Shown piece after piece: positions 1 to 9,871 of a stretch of DNA of 64,000 nucleotides; positions within the stretch are counted from its first letter, which is position 1, and each line of letters starts with the position of its first letter. Below the pieces are notes generated by a model. The model searched no databases. It was not told where the DNA came from and worked only from the letters and a program-made list of their open reading frames with translations. Source of the stretch: Leptolyngbya iicbica LK (GTDB taxonomy: Bacteria > Cyanobacteriota > Cyanobacteriia > Phormidesmidales > Phormidesmidaceae); NCBI RefSeq assembly GCF_004212215.1, contig NZ_QVFV01000002.1:848914-912913 (forward strand), given 5' to 3'. The position numbers and the translations under genes were made by a program.

Positions 1-93
<93 letters not shown>

Positions 94-126
94 TCTTCGA
101 AGCTTAGCTAGTCTGAGAACCTAATG

Positions 127-158
127 AAAGGCGTCTCTCTTCGGAGGGGCGCCTTTTT
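127..158 (+). terminator. Rho-independent terminator of psbA
   Basis: A 13-bp stem (127-139 with 144-156, two G-U pairs) is closed by a TTCG tetraloop. The 3' arm runs into five T at 154-158. It lies 33 bases after the psbA stop, so it ends the highly expressed psbA transcript. Confidence 0.93.
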
Positions 159-261
159 GCTATCCGGTTAAATAATTGGCCATTCTACAGAACTGCTGAC
201 AACTCATCCCTTCAATTCAACAGGTTAGGCAGTTCGCTTCTGAATAGGCATAGAGAAGTGG

Positions 262-675
262 TCACAAGCGCACGTTGCCGCGTAGGGCTTTCTTTTGGCC
301 GCGTTTCTTCTTGCGCTCGATACGTTTTTTGTCCGCACTCTTCGATCGCTTCGTCGGTTTCCGTTTCTTGAGCGTGTAGGTAACACTTTGAATCAGCTGC
401 TTTAGCCGTTTCAGAGCTTCTTCCTTATTTTGTTCTTGAGTGCGGTGCTCCTGCGCCTTAATGACCACAACGCCGTCTTTCGTAATGCGGTTATCGCGCA
501 ACTTCAGTAAGCGCTCTTTATGCACATCCGGCAGCGAGGAAGTCGAGATATCAAACCGCAGGTGGATCGCGCTGGCAACTTTATTTACGTTCTGGCCACC
601 TGCACCCGACGATCGCACTGCGTTCAGCTCGATTTCATGATCGGGAATAGCGGTACGATTCGTGATCTTCAGCAT
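262..675 (-). CDS. arfB: Peptidyl-tRNA hydrolase ArfB (ribosome rescue factor)
   Basis: The 137-residue protein has the release-factor domain 3 fold with the GGQ motif at residues 26-28 in the context RSSGAGGQNVNK. GGQ is the hydrolysis motif of class I release factors. There is no codon-recognition domain. The C-terminus (from about residue 103) is a Lys/Arg-rich tail, which in ArfB (YaeJ/ICT1) inserts into the empty mRNA channel of stalled ribosomes. The expected role is release of peptides from ribosomes on non-stop mRNA. ArfB proteins are about 140 residues, so the length fits. It converges on psbA and is separated from it by the psbA terminator. No operon partner is apparent. Confidence 0.93.
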   Translation of the reverse strand: MLKITNRTAIPDHEIELNAVRSSGAGGQNVNKVASAIHLRFDISTSSLPDVHKERLLKLRDNRITKDGVVVIKAQEHRTQEQNKEEALKRLKQLIQSVTYTLKKRKPTKRSKSADKKRIERKKKRGQKKALRGNVRL

Positions 676-774
676 AGTTTCTGGTCAGCAGTGGCTACGT
701 ACACCTTAACCAGAATCATGACTAGCCACAGACATCATCGACTACGGAAAGCAGAATGGCGATCGCTCGTCCCA

Positions 775-2100
775 TTAATCAATCGCGTTTTCCGTCGTCA
801 TGTGACTTGTGTATTCGTGCAAAGCTTGATGCTTTAACTTGAGGTAAGAAGCCACAAACTCGTGCCCCATCGCGGCTGGCAGCACCGTGTTTCGCTCTAA
901 ATGGAGCAATGCATCAGGCAAACTTTTGGGCAAGGTTTTGACTTCACCCGGCGACAGGGGATGGGTGTAAGTATTATTGTCCCGACGTGGGCCTGGGTCA
1001 CGCTTCTCAGCCATGCCTTCTAACCCAGCGGCAATCAGAGAGGCGGGTAACAGATAAGGGTTTGCCGAGCCGTCGGCTAGTCGCAGCTCAAAGCGGCCTG
1101 GATCAGGAATTCGAATCGTATGAGTGCGGTTGTTGCCGCTGTAGCTCAGGGTGTTGGGTGACCAGGTCGCGCCAGACGCTGTGACCGGAGCGTTGATGCG
1201 GCGATAAGAATTCACCGTTGGATTGGCAAAAGCACACAGCGCCTCACCCGAGTTCAACACTCCCCCAATGAACTGATACGCCAGCGCCGAGAGCCCCAAT
1301 TCGCCTTCTGGGTCAAGGAAGAGGTTGTTGGCGCGATCGCGATCCCACACAGATAAGTGAACATGACAACCATTGCCGGTGAGGTGTGGAAATGGCTTCG
1401 GCTTAAAGGTTGCTTGATAGCCGTGCTTTTCAGCAATACTTTTCACCATGAACTGGAAAAAGGCCTGGCGGTCAGCGGTCACCAGGGCATGGTCAAAGGT
1501 CCAGTTCATTTCAAACTGACCGTTGGCGTCCTCATGGTCGTTTTGATATGGTCCCCAGCCCAGAGACAACATGCCATCGCAAATTTCGCGAATGACGTCG
1601 TAGCGACGCATCAGTGCTTGCTGGTCGTAGCAAGGTTTGGACTGGCGATCGCGACCGTCAGAAATATCCGTACCGTCTTCATTCAGCAAAAAATACTCGC
1701 ACTCAACCCCAGTACAGATTTGATAGCCCTGCTCAGCGGCTTGGGCTAACACCCGTTTCAGCACGAGGCGAGGCGTTTGAGCGATCGGTTCACCATCCAC
1801 ACCGTAGAGATCGGCAGGCATCCACGCGACATCAGGTTGCCAGGGCAGTTGAAACAAGCTGTCTGGATCTGGCATTGCCAACACATCAGGATCGGCTGGA
1901 GTCATGTCCAGCCAAGCCGCAAAGCCCGCAAACCCTGCTCCATTCGCGGCCATCGTATCGATACTTTGGGCCGGCACCAGCTTAGAGCGCTGCACGCCAA
2001 ACAGATCTGTAAACGAAATAAGAAAATAGTCGATGCCGCGATCGCGGGCAATCTCTGACAGCACCTGAGCCATAACGTCGGTCAAATTTAAGGAACACAT
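775..2100 (-). CDS. glnT: Glutamine synthetase family, GlnT-type ('type III glutamate-ammonia ligase')
   Basis: A 441-residue enzyme of the glutamine synthetase superfamily: ATP-dependent amide formation between glutamate and ammonium, or a related gamma-glutamyl ligation. Visible motifs are SFTDLFGVQRSKLVPA near the N-terminus, the metal-site strand GVECEYFL at about 131-138, HEDANGQFEMNW at about 190, the LTGNGCHVHLS segment, NPTVNSYRRINAP with the ATP-site Arg, and GRFELRL. This set is that of the 430-440 residue GlnT group. It differs from GlnA (about 470 residues) and GlnN (over 700), the usual cyanobacterial assimilatory enzymes. The physiological substrate cannot be read from sequence. 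Translation may instead begin at Met10 (position 2073), as neither ATG has a good ribosome binding site. An 11-bp palindrome lies about 38 bases upstream. Confidence 0.85.
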   Translation of the reverse strand: MCSLNLTDVMAQVLSEIARDRGIDYFLISFTDLFGVQRSKLVPAQSIDTMAANGAGFAGFAAWLDMTPADPDVLAMPDPDSLFQLPWQPDVAWMPADLYGVDGEPIAQTPRLVLKRVLAQAAEQGYQICTGVECEYFLLNEDGTDISDGRDRQSKPCYDQQALMRRYDVIREICDGMLSLGWGPYQNDHEDANGQFEMNWTFDHALVTADRQAFFQFMVKSIAEKHGYQATFKPKPFPHLTGNGCHVHLSVWDRDRANNLFLDPEGELGLSALAYQFIGGVLNSGEALCAFANPTVNSYRRINAPVTASGATWSPNTLSYSGNNRTHTIRIPDPGRFELRLADGSANPYLLPASLIAAGLEGMAEKRDPGPRRDNNTYTHPLSPGEVKTLPKSLPDALLHLERNTVLPAAMGHEFVASYLKLKHQALHEYTSHMTTENAID

Positions 2101-2137
2101 CTCGAAGCAGCTACATCATCTAGTGTGAGGCAGCCCC

Positions 2138-2148
2138 GTTACGGTAAC
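2138..2148. promoter_or_regulatory. Palindrome upstream of glnT
   Basis: GTTAC-G-GTAAC is a perfect 5-1-5 inverted repeat about 38 bases upstream of the glnT start. It could be an operator. It does not match the NtcA consensus GTA-N8-TAC, so NtcA is not claimed. Confidence 0.3.
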
Positions 2149-2234
2149 AAGCTTGACGGAATGAACGGCAGCAAGCGGGGAGATCGCCGACAAATTGAGA
2201 GGTTCTCTGGTGAAAGCCTGATTCAGTGACCCAT

Positions 2235-2266
2235 AAAAATGCCGACTGCCTTTACAGACAGTCGGC
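2235..2266 (-). terminator. Rho-independent terminator of the peroxiredoxin gene
   Basis: Read leftward, GCCGACTG pairs with CAGTCGGC (2266-2259 with 2248-2241) around a 10-base loop, and ATTTTTA follows. It begins about 48 bases beyond the peroxiredoxin stop. Confidence 0.88.
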
Positions 2267-2314
2267 TTGAGGCCTCAACTCAGTAGGCCAGTATTAGCGA
2301 CAATACGGATGTGC

Positions 2315-2887
2315 TTAGCCCACGAACGCTTTGCGAGGCTCAGAGACACCAGGCGCCTCTTGGCCCTTAAGGTAAGCCAACATCGTGTCAGCGTCAGAGA
2401 CCTCAAAGGGGTCGGTGGGGCAGTTATCGCCAAAGTCAGGCTCGATGAACATCTTCTCGATGGTCATGTCGTTCACCACCATGGAATAGCGCCAAGAGCG
2501 CATCCCAAAGCCCAGATTGCTCTTCTCGACCAGCATCCCCATCTTGCGAGAAAACTCGCCGTTACCATCGGGCAGCAGCTTCACTTTCTCAGCACCTTGC
2601 TGCTTGCCCCACTGGAACATCACGAACGCATCGTTGACGGAGAGGCAGTAGATTTCATCCACACCGAGCGCCTTGAACTCATCGGCGAGCTCTTCGTAGC
2701 GGGGCAGGTGGTTGGAAGAGCAAGTCGGAGTGAAGGCCCCCGGCAGCGAGAACACAACAACCTTCTTACCCGCAAAAATATCTTCAGTAGTGGTGTCTTG
2801 CCAACGGAAGGGATTTGGCCCCTCAACGGACTCGTCGCGAACGCGAGTCTTAAATACCACGTGGGGAACCTTTTCGATAACAGCCAT
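2315..2887 (-). CDS. Type II (Prx5-like) peroxiredoxin
   Basis: A 190-residue thioredoxin-fold peroxidase that reduces H2O2 and organic hydroperoxides, usually with glutathione/glutaredoxin or thioredoxin as reductant. The peroxidatic Cys is C56 in the Prx motif PGAFTPTCS, and the conserved active-site Arg is R130 in GMRSWRY. Two further Cys occur, C81 and C156; whether either acts as resolving Cys is unknown. The start is firm: AGGAGG lies five bases before the ATG. The gene is divergent from the PerR-like regulator. The same pairing of a type II peroxiredoxin with a PerR gene occurs in Synechocystis 6803 (sll1621/slr1738), which supports peroxide-responsive control. Confidence 0.94.
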   Translation of the reverse strand: MAVIEKVPHVVFKTRVRDESVEGPNPFRWQDTTTEDIFAGKKVVVFSLPGAFTPTCSSNHLPRYEELADEFKALGVDEIYCLSVNDAFVMFQWGKQQGAEKVKLLPDGNGEFSRKMGMLVEKSNLGFGMRSWRYSMVVNDMTIEKMFIEPDFGDNCPTDPFEVSDADTMLAYLKGQEAPGVSEPRKAFVG

Positions 2888-3018
2888 TAAAGACCTCCTA
2901 ACAAATTTCTCAAACTAAGCCAAGCAGCTGGATTACATCAGGCCAACAAAGCTTGTGTCACCAGCAGCTTGTGAACGCTCGCAGAGATGCGTGCATCTCA
3001 CTTCATATTAGAATAGTT

Positions 3019-3082
3019 CTTAGTTAGGATTTTATCAATGGTTTAAGTGAACTAAGCTATAAAGAGAGTCTTAGTTAAGACT
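3019..3082. promoter_or_regulatory. Candidate PerR operator region between peroxiredoxin and perR
   Basis: AGTCTTA-GT-TAAGACT at 3067-3082 is a perfect 7-2-7 palindrome. The half-site CTTAGTT recurs at 3019-3025 and its complement AACTAAG at 3050-3056. The divergent genes and the AT-rich composition make this the likely shared control region. The match is to the general Fur/PerR operator style (AT-rich inverted heptamers), not to a site I can cite exactly. Confidence 0.55.
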
Positions 3083-3184
3083 GATTTAGAAAAGATAATG
3101 CTATTAATGAAGTAGAGCATTATCTCGACTCTGAAGAGCTGGGCCTACCCCCGTTGAGTGATGCTTCGTTGCGGAAAGGGAGTT

Positions 3185-3604
3185 ATGTCGAAACAAATAG
3201 AGGAAATCGTCCAAACGCTGAGGAGCAAGCAGTTGCGGGTCACCCCTCAGCGGTTTGCCGTCTATGCCAATCTGCTCAACCGGACCGATCATCCTACCGC
3301 CGAGCAGATTTTGACCGACCTGAATCAAGATGCACCGATATCTTCTCAGGCGACGATTTATAACTGTTTGCAGGCATTACGCGAGGTGGGGTTGATTCGT
3401 GAGGTGTTGCTGGATGAAGGCAACTGCCGATATGACGCCAATGTCGAACCGCATCACCATTTTCGGTGTGGATGCTGTGGGGCGATCGCCGATATTCCCT
3501 GGCAAGCGCTGCAGCCCATCGAGCTCAACCACTTAAATGATGCCTGGCAAGTGAGCGGCTACGAGGTCACTGTGCATGGCACTTGCGAAACTTGCCAAGC
3601 GTAA
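3185..3604 (+). CDS. perR: Fur-family peroxide-responsive repressor, PerR-like
   Basis: A 139-residue Fur-family regulator with an N-terminal winged helix (VTPQRFAVYANL, then the recognition helix SSQATIYNCLQAL at about 53-65) and a C-terminal dimerisation and metal domain. Zinc ligands C95/C98 and C134/C137 form the structural Cys4 site. H36, D84, the H90-H92 cluster and D103 line up with the PerR regulatory metal site (H37, D85, H91/H93, D104 in Bacillus). Asp rather than Glu at the last position favours PerR over Fur. The start at 3185 has AAGG five bases upstream; an upstream in-frame ATG at 3158 would add nine residues. It lies divergent from the peroxiredoxin and probably represses both genes. 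Confidence 0.9.
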   Translation: MSKQIEEIVQTLRSKQLRVTPQRFAVYANLLNRTDHPTAEQILTDLNQDAPISSQATIYNCLQALREVGLIREVLLDEGNCRYDANVEPHHHFRCGCCGAIADIPWQALQPIELNHLNDAWQVSGYEVTVHGTCETCQA

Positions 3605-3715
3605 TCGCACCCAAATTGACCATCATCGAATAGGTTGATGACGCCGACTATTGGGCTATTCGGTGATAGTTAGCGGATCACTGCAACGACAGTGCAAAAG
3701 TTTTTTGACAAGCAT

Positions 3716-3743
3716 AAAAAAGAGCACCGAATATCGGTGCTCT
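3716..3743 (-). terminator. Rho-independent terminator of ilvC
   Basis: A perfect 10-bp stem (3721-3730 with 3734-3743) with a three-base loop. Read leftward it is followed by five T (3720-3716). It lies about 30 bases beyond the ilvC stop. Confidence 0.92.
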
Positions 3744-3773
3744 CTCAAGTTCCAAGAGGTTTCGAGGAAAGCT

Positions 3774-5641
<1,868 letters not shown>

Positions 5642-6625
5642 ATGCCTAAAGTGAATGCCCGTAAGTCCAAAACCAAAGCCCATTTCTCTGCCGACGCTGT
5701 GCGTACTTACCTACACGAAATCGGCCGGGTTCCTCTGCTGACCCATGAAGAGGAAATCGTTCTGGGTAAGCAAGTGCAGGCCATGATGGCCCTGCTAGAA
5801 ACTCGCGAAAATTTGCAGGGCGATGAAGAGCGTGAGGTGACCTATCAAGCGTGGGCCGACGCCAGCAATCTTTCTGTTGATGAGCTGAAACGGCTGCTCC
5901 GTGAAGGTGAGCGTGCTAAGCGGCAAATGATTGAGGCGAATTTGCGGCTGGTGGTGGCGATCGCCAAAAAGTATCAAAAGCGCAACCTAGAGTTCCTCGA
6001 TCTCATTCAAGAAGGCACCCTGGGACTGGAGCGAGGCGTCGAGAAGTTTGACCCCACCAAAGGCTATAAGTTCTCCACCTACGCCTACTGGTGGATTCGT
6101 CAGGCCATCACGCGGGCGATCGCTCAGCAAGCCCGCACCATTCGTCTACCGATCCACATCACAGAAAAGTTGAACAAGATCAAGCGCGTGCAGCGTGAAC
6201 TGTCTCAACAGCTGGGCCGTAGTGCGACTGTGGCGGAAATTGCCGAGGCGTTGGAACTAGAGGTGTCGCAGGTCCGCGAATATCTGACCATCTCTCGTCA
6301 ACCCATTTCGCTAGATGTGCGCATTGGCGACAACCAGGATACGGAACTGCAAGAGCTACTCGAAGACGAAAAAGCTTCGCCAGAAGACTACACCGTTCGG
6401 GAAGCGCTCAAGCAAGATATCCGCACCCTGCTGGCCGAATTGACGCCGCAGCAGCAGGAAGTGATTACCCTACGCTACGGTCTCAACGATGGCAACGAGT
6501 TATCGCTGGCCAAAGTGGGCAATCGGTTGAACATCAGCCGAGAGCGGGTGCGTCAGCTAGAACAGCAAGCACTGAAGCATTTGCGGCGACGCAAGAGCAA
6601 CGTGCGCGGTTATCTCGCCAGCTAA
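5642..6625 (+). CDS. Group 2 sigma-70 family RNA polymerase sigma factor
   Basis: A 327-residue sigma factor with regions 1.2 (VRTYLHEIGRVPLLTHEEE, from residue 19), 2 (NLRLVVAIAKKYQ to YAYWWIRQAITRAI, binding core and the -10 element), 3, and 4 with the helix-turn-helix LNISRERVRQLEQQAL near 295-310. It lacks the long N-terminal extension of the essential group 1 SigA (about 390 residues or more), so it belongs to the group 2 (SigB/C/D/E-like) stress and light sigma factors. Length is close to SigB/SigD types, but I do not assign a letter. The start has GGAGG about seven bases upstream; the frame stays open for 21 more codons without a better site. Two hairpins precede the ribosome binding site, and a terminator follows. 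Confidence 0.92.
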   Translation: MPKVNARKSKTKAHFSADAVRTYLHEIGRVPLLTHEEEIVLGKQVQAMMALLETRENLQGDEEREVTYQAWADASNLSVDELKRLLREGERAKRQMIEANLRLVVAIAKKYQKRNLEFLDLIQEGTLGLERGVEKFDPTKGYKFSTYAYWWIRQAITRAIAQQARTIRLPIHITEKLNKIKRVQRELSQQLGRSATVAEIAEALELEVSQVREYLTISRQPISLDVRIGDNQDTELQELLEDEKASPEDYTVREALKQDIRTLLAELTPQQQEVITLRYGLNDGNELSLAKVGNRLNISRERVRQLEQQALKHLRRRKSNVRGYLAS

Positions 6626-6660
6626 AATTCACGATTCCTTGAGCTTCATGCGTGAATGTT

Positions 6661-6688
6661 AACGCCCCTTTATCGGGGCGTTTTTTTT
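6661..6688 (+). terminator. Rho-independent terminator of the sigma factor gene
   Basis: AACGCCCC pairs with GGGGCGTT (6661-6668 with 6675-6682), followed by a run of eight T (6681-6688). It lies 36 bases after the sigma factor stop and just before the 3' end of the convergent galE. Confidence 0.95.
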
Positions 6689-6703
6689 GCAAAAATCCGC
6701 TTG

Positions 6704-7714
6704 CTACGCTGATGCCCGACCGTGGCGGTACAAATGCCACTGCCACGCATGGGCAATAATCGATTCCAAGTCGGGGTATTGAGGCTCCCAACCCAGAATA
6801 TTGCGGGCCTGGTCGCTGCTGCCAATGAGCCGAGGCGGATCACCGGGACGGCGATCGCGCTCCACCGCCAAAATCTCTTCTCCAGTCACTTGCCGAGCCG
6901 TCTCAATCACTTCCCGAACAGAGAAGCCATTGCCATTGCCTAAATTAATAAAGGTGGTGTCGCCGCCTTGCATGAGATACTCCACCCCCAAAACATGGGC
7001 CGAAGCCAAATCAGCGACGTGAATATAGTCACGAATGCAGGTGCCGTCAGGGGTGTCATAGTCAGTGCCAAACATGGCAATGTTTTCTCGCCGTCCCAAG
7101 GCGGCTTGCAAAACGAGAGGAATCAAGTGCGTTTCTGGCTGATGATCTTCGCCCAAGCGCCCCTCAGGATCAGCCCCTGCCGCGTTGAAGTAGCGAAATA
7201 CCACCGAATTGAGACCATAAGCAGCGGAAAAATCCTTAAGCATTTCTTCCACCATCAGCTTGCTCGACGCATAGGGACTGATGGGATTTTTGGGATGGTC
7301 TTCGGGAATGGGGACAGTCTTAGGCGGGCCGTAAATTGCACAGGTCGAAGAAAAGACAAATTGCTTCACATCGGCGGCCAGCATCGCTTCTAACAGCGTC
7401 AAGGTGCCATACACATTGTTGTGGTAGTACTCAGCAGGCTTTTCGACCGATTCCCCCACCGCAATGTACGCAGCAAAGTGCATCACTGCACCAATGTCAT
7501 GGGTTTGAAAAATCTGGTCGAGCAGCGGGCGATCGGTGGTCTTGCCCTGAATGAGTTCTGCCTTTAAGTGTTGCTGAGCCAACTCCGCATGGCCATATTC
7601 CAGGCTGTCTAAAATCACCACCGGATAGCCCGCCGCCTCTAGTGCCAGCACCGCATGGGAACCAATGTAGCCTGCTCCCCCAGTTACTAAGATTTTCGGT
7701 TTATCACTCGACAT
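6704..7714 (-). CDS. galE: UDP-glucose 4-epimerase
   Basis: A 336-residue extended short-chain dehydrogenase that interconverts UDP-glucose and UDP-galactose through bound NAD+. The NAD-binding motif GGAGYIGSH lies about ten residues from the start. The catalytic Tyr/Lys pair is in YASSK, preceded by SSTCAIYG with the catalytic Ser/Thr. RYFNAAGADPEGRLGE and IRDYIHVADLASAH are typical GalE segments. The start is placed at 7714 because AGGAG lies nine bases upstream; the ATG at 7723 directly abuts that AGGAG. It supplies galactosyl units for polysaccharide and galactolipid precursors. It stands alone, convergent with the sigma factor gene. Confidence 0.95.
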   Translation of the reverse strand: MSSDKPKILVTGGAGYIGSHAVLALEAAGYPVVILDSLEYGHAELAQQHLKAELIQGKTTDRPLLDQIFQTHDIGAVMHFAAYIAVGESVEKPAEYYHNNVYGTLTLLEAMLAADVKQFVFSSTCAIYGPPKTVPIPEDHPKNPISPYASSKLMVEEMLKDFSAAYGLNSVVFRYFNAAGADPEGRLGEDHQPETHLIPLVLQAALGRRENIAMFGTDYDTPDGTCIRDYIHVADLASAHVLGVEYLMQGGDTTFINLGNGNGFSVREVIETARQVTGEEILAVERDRRPGDPPRLIGSSDQARNILGWEPQYPDLESIIAHAWQWHLYRHGRASA

Positions 7715-7771
7715 GCCGCTCATCTCCTAGTCTCATCGCCTGATATTGCCCTCATGACTATTGGCCTATCC

Positions 7772-7793
7772 AACCCTTGACATGCCAAGGGTT
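7772..7793. other. 8-bp perfect inverted repeat between proB and galE
   Basis: AACCCTTG-ACATGC-CAAGGGTT. It lies downstream of proB and about 58 bases upstream of the galE start. There is no T run on either side, so it may be an operator, an RNA hairpin in the galE leader or a weak terminator. Confidence 0.35.
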
Positions 7794-7943
7794 AGTTCGT
7801 GATTGCCCCAAGCTTAAGCTGGTCAATCCAAGCGGCGGCGTCTTCGCGATCGCTCACTCATTACTAGCCATGGGGATTACAGTCAATCGGGCGGTGTTGG
7901 ACGACCCGCCTTCCTATGTATTCCCGAATTCCCATTCAGATGC

Positions 7944-9065
7944 TTAAAGAGACTGTGAAATTACCAGATTGTCGCGATGCACAACGGTATCGCTGCTGGT
8001 GTAGCCCAAGATTTTGGAAATTTCTTCTGATTGGTGTCCCATAATCTGCGCTAACTCGCTATGGCTATAGTTGACGATGCCTCGGGCGATTTCCTGCCCC
8101 TGAGCATCACACAGTTGGACTGACGATCGCTGTTCAAACTCACCTTCAATTTCTGTGATTCCCGCAGGCAATAAAGATTTGCCCCCGGTTTGAATCGCTT
8201 TCACCGCTCCGGCATCCAGATACAGCTTGCCTGCAGGAACCAGGCTTTGGGCAATCCAGCGTTTGCGGGCATTGGCGACGGTCTTTTTCGGCGAAAACTG
8301 GGTGCCGAGGGATTCCCCCGCCAGGATTTTGATGAGATTTTCAGGATGTTGGCCGTCGGTAATTACCGTGCGGACTCCGGCATTGGCAGCGATGCGAGCG
8401 GCTTCTATTTTGGTCAACATGCCCCCGGTGCCCCACTGACTGCCGCGATCGCCAATCTGGACTTGCAAATCTTCCAGTTGCTCCACATGCTCCACGATAT
8501 GGATGGGCTGGGCATCGGGATTCGATCGCGGGTCGGCGGAATACAGCCGATCGACATCCGTCAGCAAAAAAAGCCAATCCGCCCCCACCAGGCTGGCGAC
8601 TTGGGCAGAGAGGGTGTCGTTGTCGCCAAAGCGGAGTTCTTCGATAGCGACGGTGTCGTTCTCATTCACGATGGGAATGACTTTGAGCTGCAATAGTTGC
8701 CGGAAGGTGCGGTAGCTGTTGACGTAGCGCGATCGCTGCACCAGATCGGTGCGGGTGAGCAGCACTTGGGCGATCGGCTGATTTAGCGAGGTAAAAAAGT
8801 CATCGTAAACTCGCATCAGGCGACCTTGACCCACTGCGGCCACCGCCTGCTTCATCGAAATCGTCTTGGGCCGCTCTGCCAGATTGAGCCGCGCACACCC
8901 CACGCCGACCGCCCCAGAAGAGACCAAAATGACTCGATGACCCGCATTTTGCAAGGCGCACAGAGTTTCCACGAGCGTCGCAATGACAGAAATCGCCAGG
9001 TATCCCGTCTTTTTAGTCAGACTGGATGTACCGATTTTTACGACTACGGTTTGGGACTGGGCCAC
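7944..9065 (-). CDS. proB: Glutamate 5-kinase
   Basis: A 373-residue enzyme that phosphorylates glutamate to gamma-glutamyl phosphate, the first step of proline synthesis and the usual point of proline feedback inhibition. The amino acid kinase domain starts with [10 protein letters not shown] and includes the [10 protein letters not shown] loop, [22 protein letters not shown] and [16 protein letters not shown] domain follows from about residue 275 ([26 protein letters not shown]). The start is placed at a GTG at 9065 because a clear GGAGG stands seven bases before it; the longer ATG frame to 9110 would read that site as coding and add residues not expected in the family. No proA lies next to it. 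Confidence 0.93.
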   Translation of the reverse strand: MAQSQTVVVKIGTSSLTKKTGYLAISVIATLVETLCALQNAGHRVILVSSGAVGVGCARLNLAERPKTISMKQAVAAVGQGRLMRVYDDFFTSLNQPIAQVLLTRTDLVQRSRYVNSYRTFRQLLQLKVIPIVNENDTVAIEELRFGDNDTLSAQVASLVGADWLFLLTDVDRLYSADPRSNPDAQPIHIVEHVEQLEDLQVQIGDRGSQWGTGGMLTKIEAARIAANAGVRTVITDGQHPENLIKILAGESLGTQFSPKKTVANARKRWIAQSLVPAGKLYLDAGAVKAIQTGGKSLLPAGITEIEGEFEQRSSVQLCDAQGQEIARGIVNYSHSELAQIMGHQSEEISKILGYTSSDTVVHRDNLVISQSL

Positions 9066-9292
9066 GCTGATACCTCCGTCTGCACAAGCAGTCATCATAG
9101 GCAGACCCACGACTTTTGAAAAGTTATTTCAGCCGCCAGATCGGTGAGAAAGCCTAAAAACTCCCCCAACGAAGTCGGCATCAAAGCCGACCTGTTCGCC
9201 AGAAGCCGCTCAAACGAATCGCGATCAGCCCGTAAATCGCGCTATCCCCTCCCAATCTGCTATACAAACAGTGGCCTTCTATCCTGTTCACC

Positions 9293-9871
9293 ATGCCTAC
9301 TGTCATTGTCGCCACCGGAAATCCTGGCAAGCTCAAAGAGATGCAAAGCTATCTAGTTGACCTGGGGTGGGAACTCGCGTTGAAACCGCCAGAAATTGAC
9401 GTTGAGGAAACGGGTACGACATTTCTGGAAAATGCCCGCCTCAAAGCCTCGGAAGTGGCGAAAGCGATGGGGCAATGGGCGATCGCAGATGATTCGGGGC
9501 TCATGGTGGATGCGCTGGATGGCGCTCCCGGTCTCTATACAGCGCGCTATGGTCGCACGGATGATGAGCGCATTGGTCGCTTACTCAAGGAATTGCAGAA
9601 CGCGGCAAATCGGACTGCGCAGTTTGTCTGTGCGATCGCCCTGGCTCGTCCAGACGGCACCATTGCGTTGCAAACCGAAGGCGTCTGCCGGGGGGCGATC
9701 GCGACTGAAAAAAGGGGAACTGACGGCTTTGGCTATGATCCAGTTTTCTATGTCCCAGCGGTGGATAAAACCTTTGCCGAAATGAGCCCCGCTGACAAAG
9801 ACCAGCTCAGTCACCGGGGCGTGGCGTTTGCCCAGCTGATGCCCGAGTTGCGATCGCTTACCCTTCAGTAG
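9293..9871 (+). CDS. rdgB: XTP/dITP diphosphatase (RdgB/HAM1)
   Basis: A 192-residue nucleotide-pool sanitising enzyme that hydrolyses dITP, ITP and XTP to monophosphates and keeps deaminated purines out of DNA and RNA. Family motifs are VIVATGNPGKLKEM at the N-terminus, EETGTTFLENARLKA, the metal-binding WAIADDSGLMVDALDGAPGL, GFGYDPVFY and the C-terminal SHRG. The length is normal for the family. It converges on murB and the two 3' ends overlap by 14 bases. Confidence 0.96.
   Translation: MPTVIVATGNPGKLKEMQSYLVDLGWELALKPPEIDVEETGTTFLENARLKASEVAKAMGQWAIADDSGLMVDALDGAPGLYTARYGRTDDERIGRLLKELQNAANRTAQFVCAIALARPDGTIALQTEGVCRGAIATEKRGTDGFGYDPVFYVPAVDKTFAEMSPADKDQLSHRGVAFAQLMPELRSLTLQ

Noticed and set aside
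262-2100. Several long frames opposite arfB and glnT
   Set aside because: They are mirror frames of well-supported genes, with no start signals or family resemblance.
2101-2200. A glutamine riboswitch upstream of the glutamine synthetase gene
   Set aside because: CGTTCA is present leftward, but the obligatory GGAAGTAGG-like part and the expected pairing are missing.
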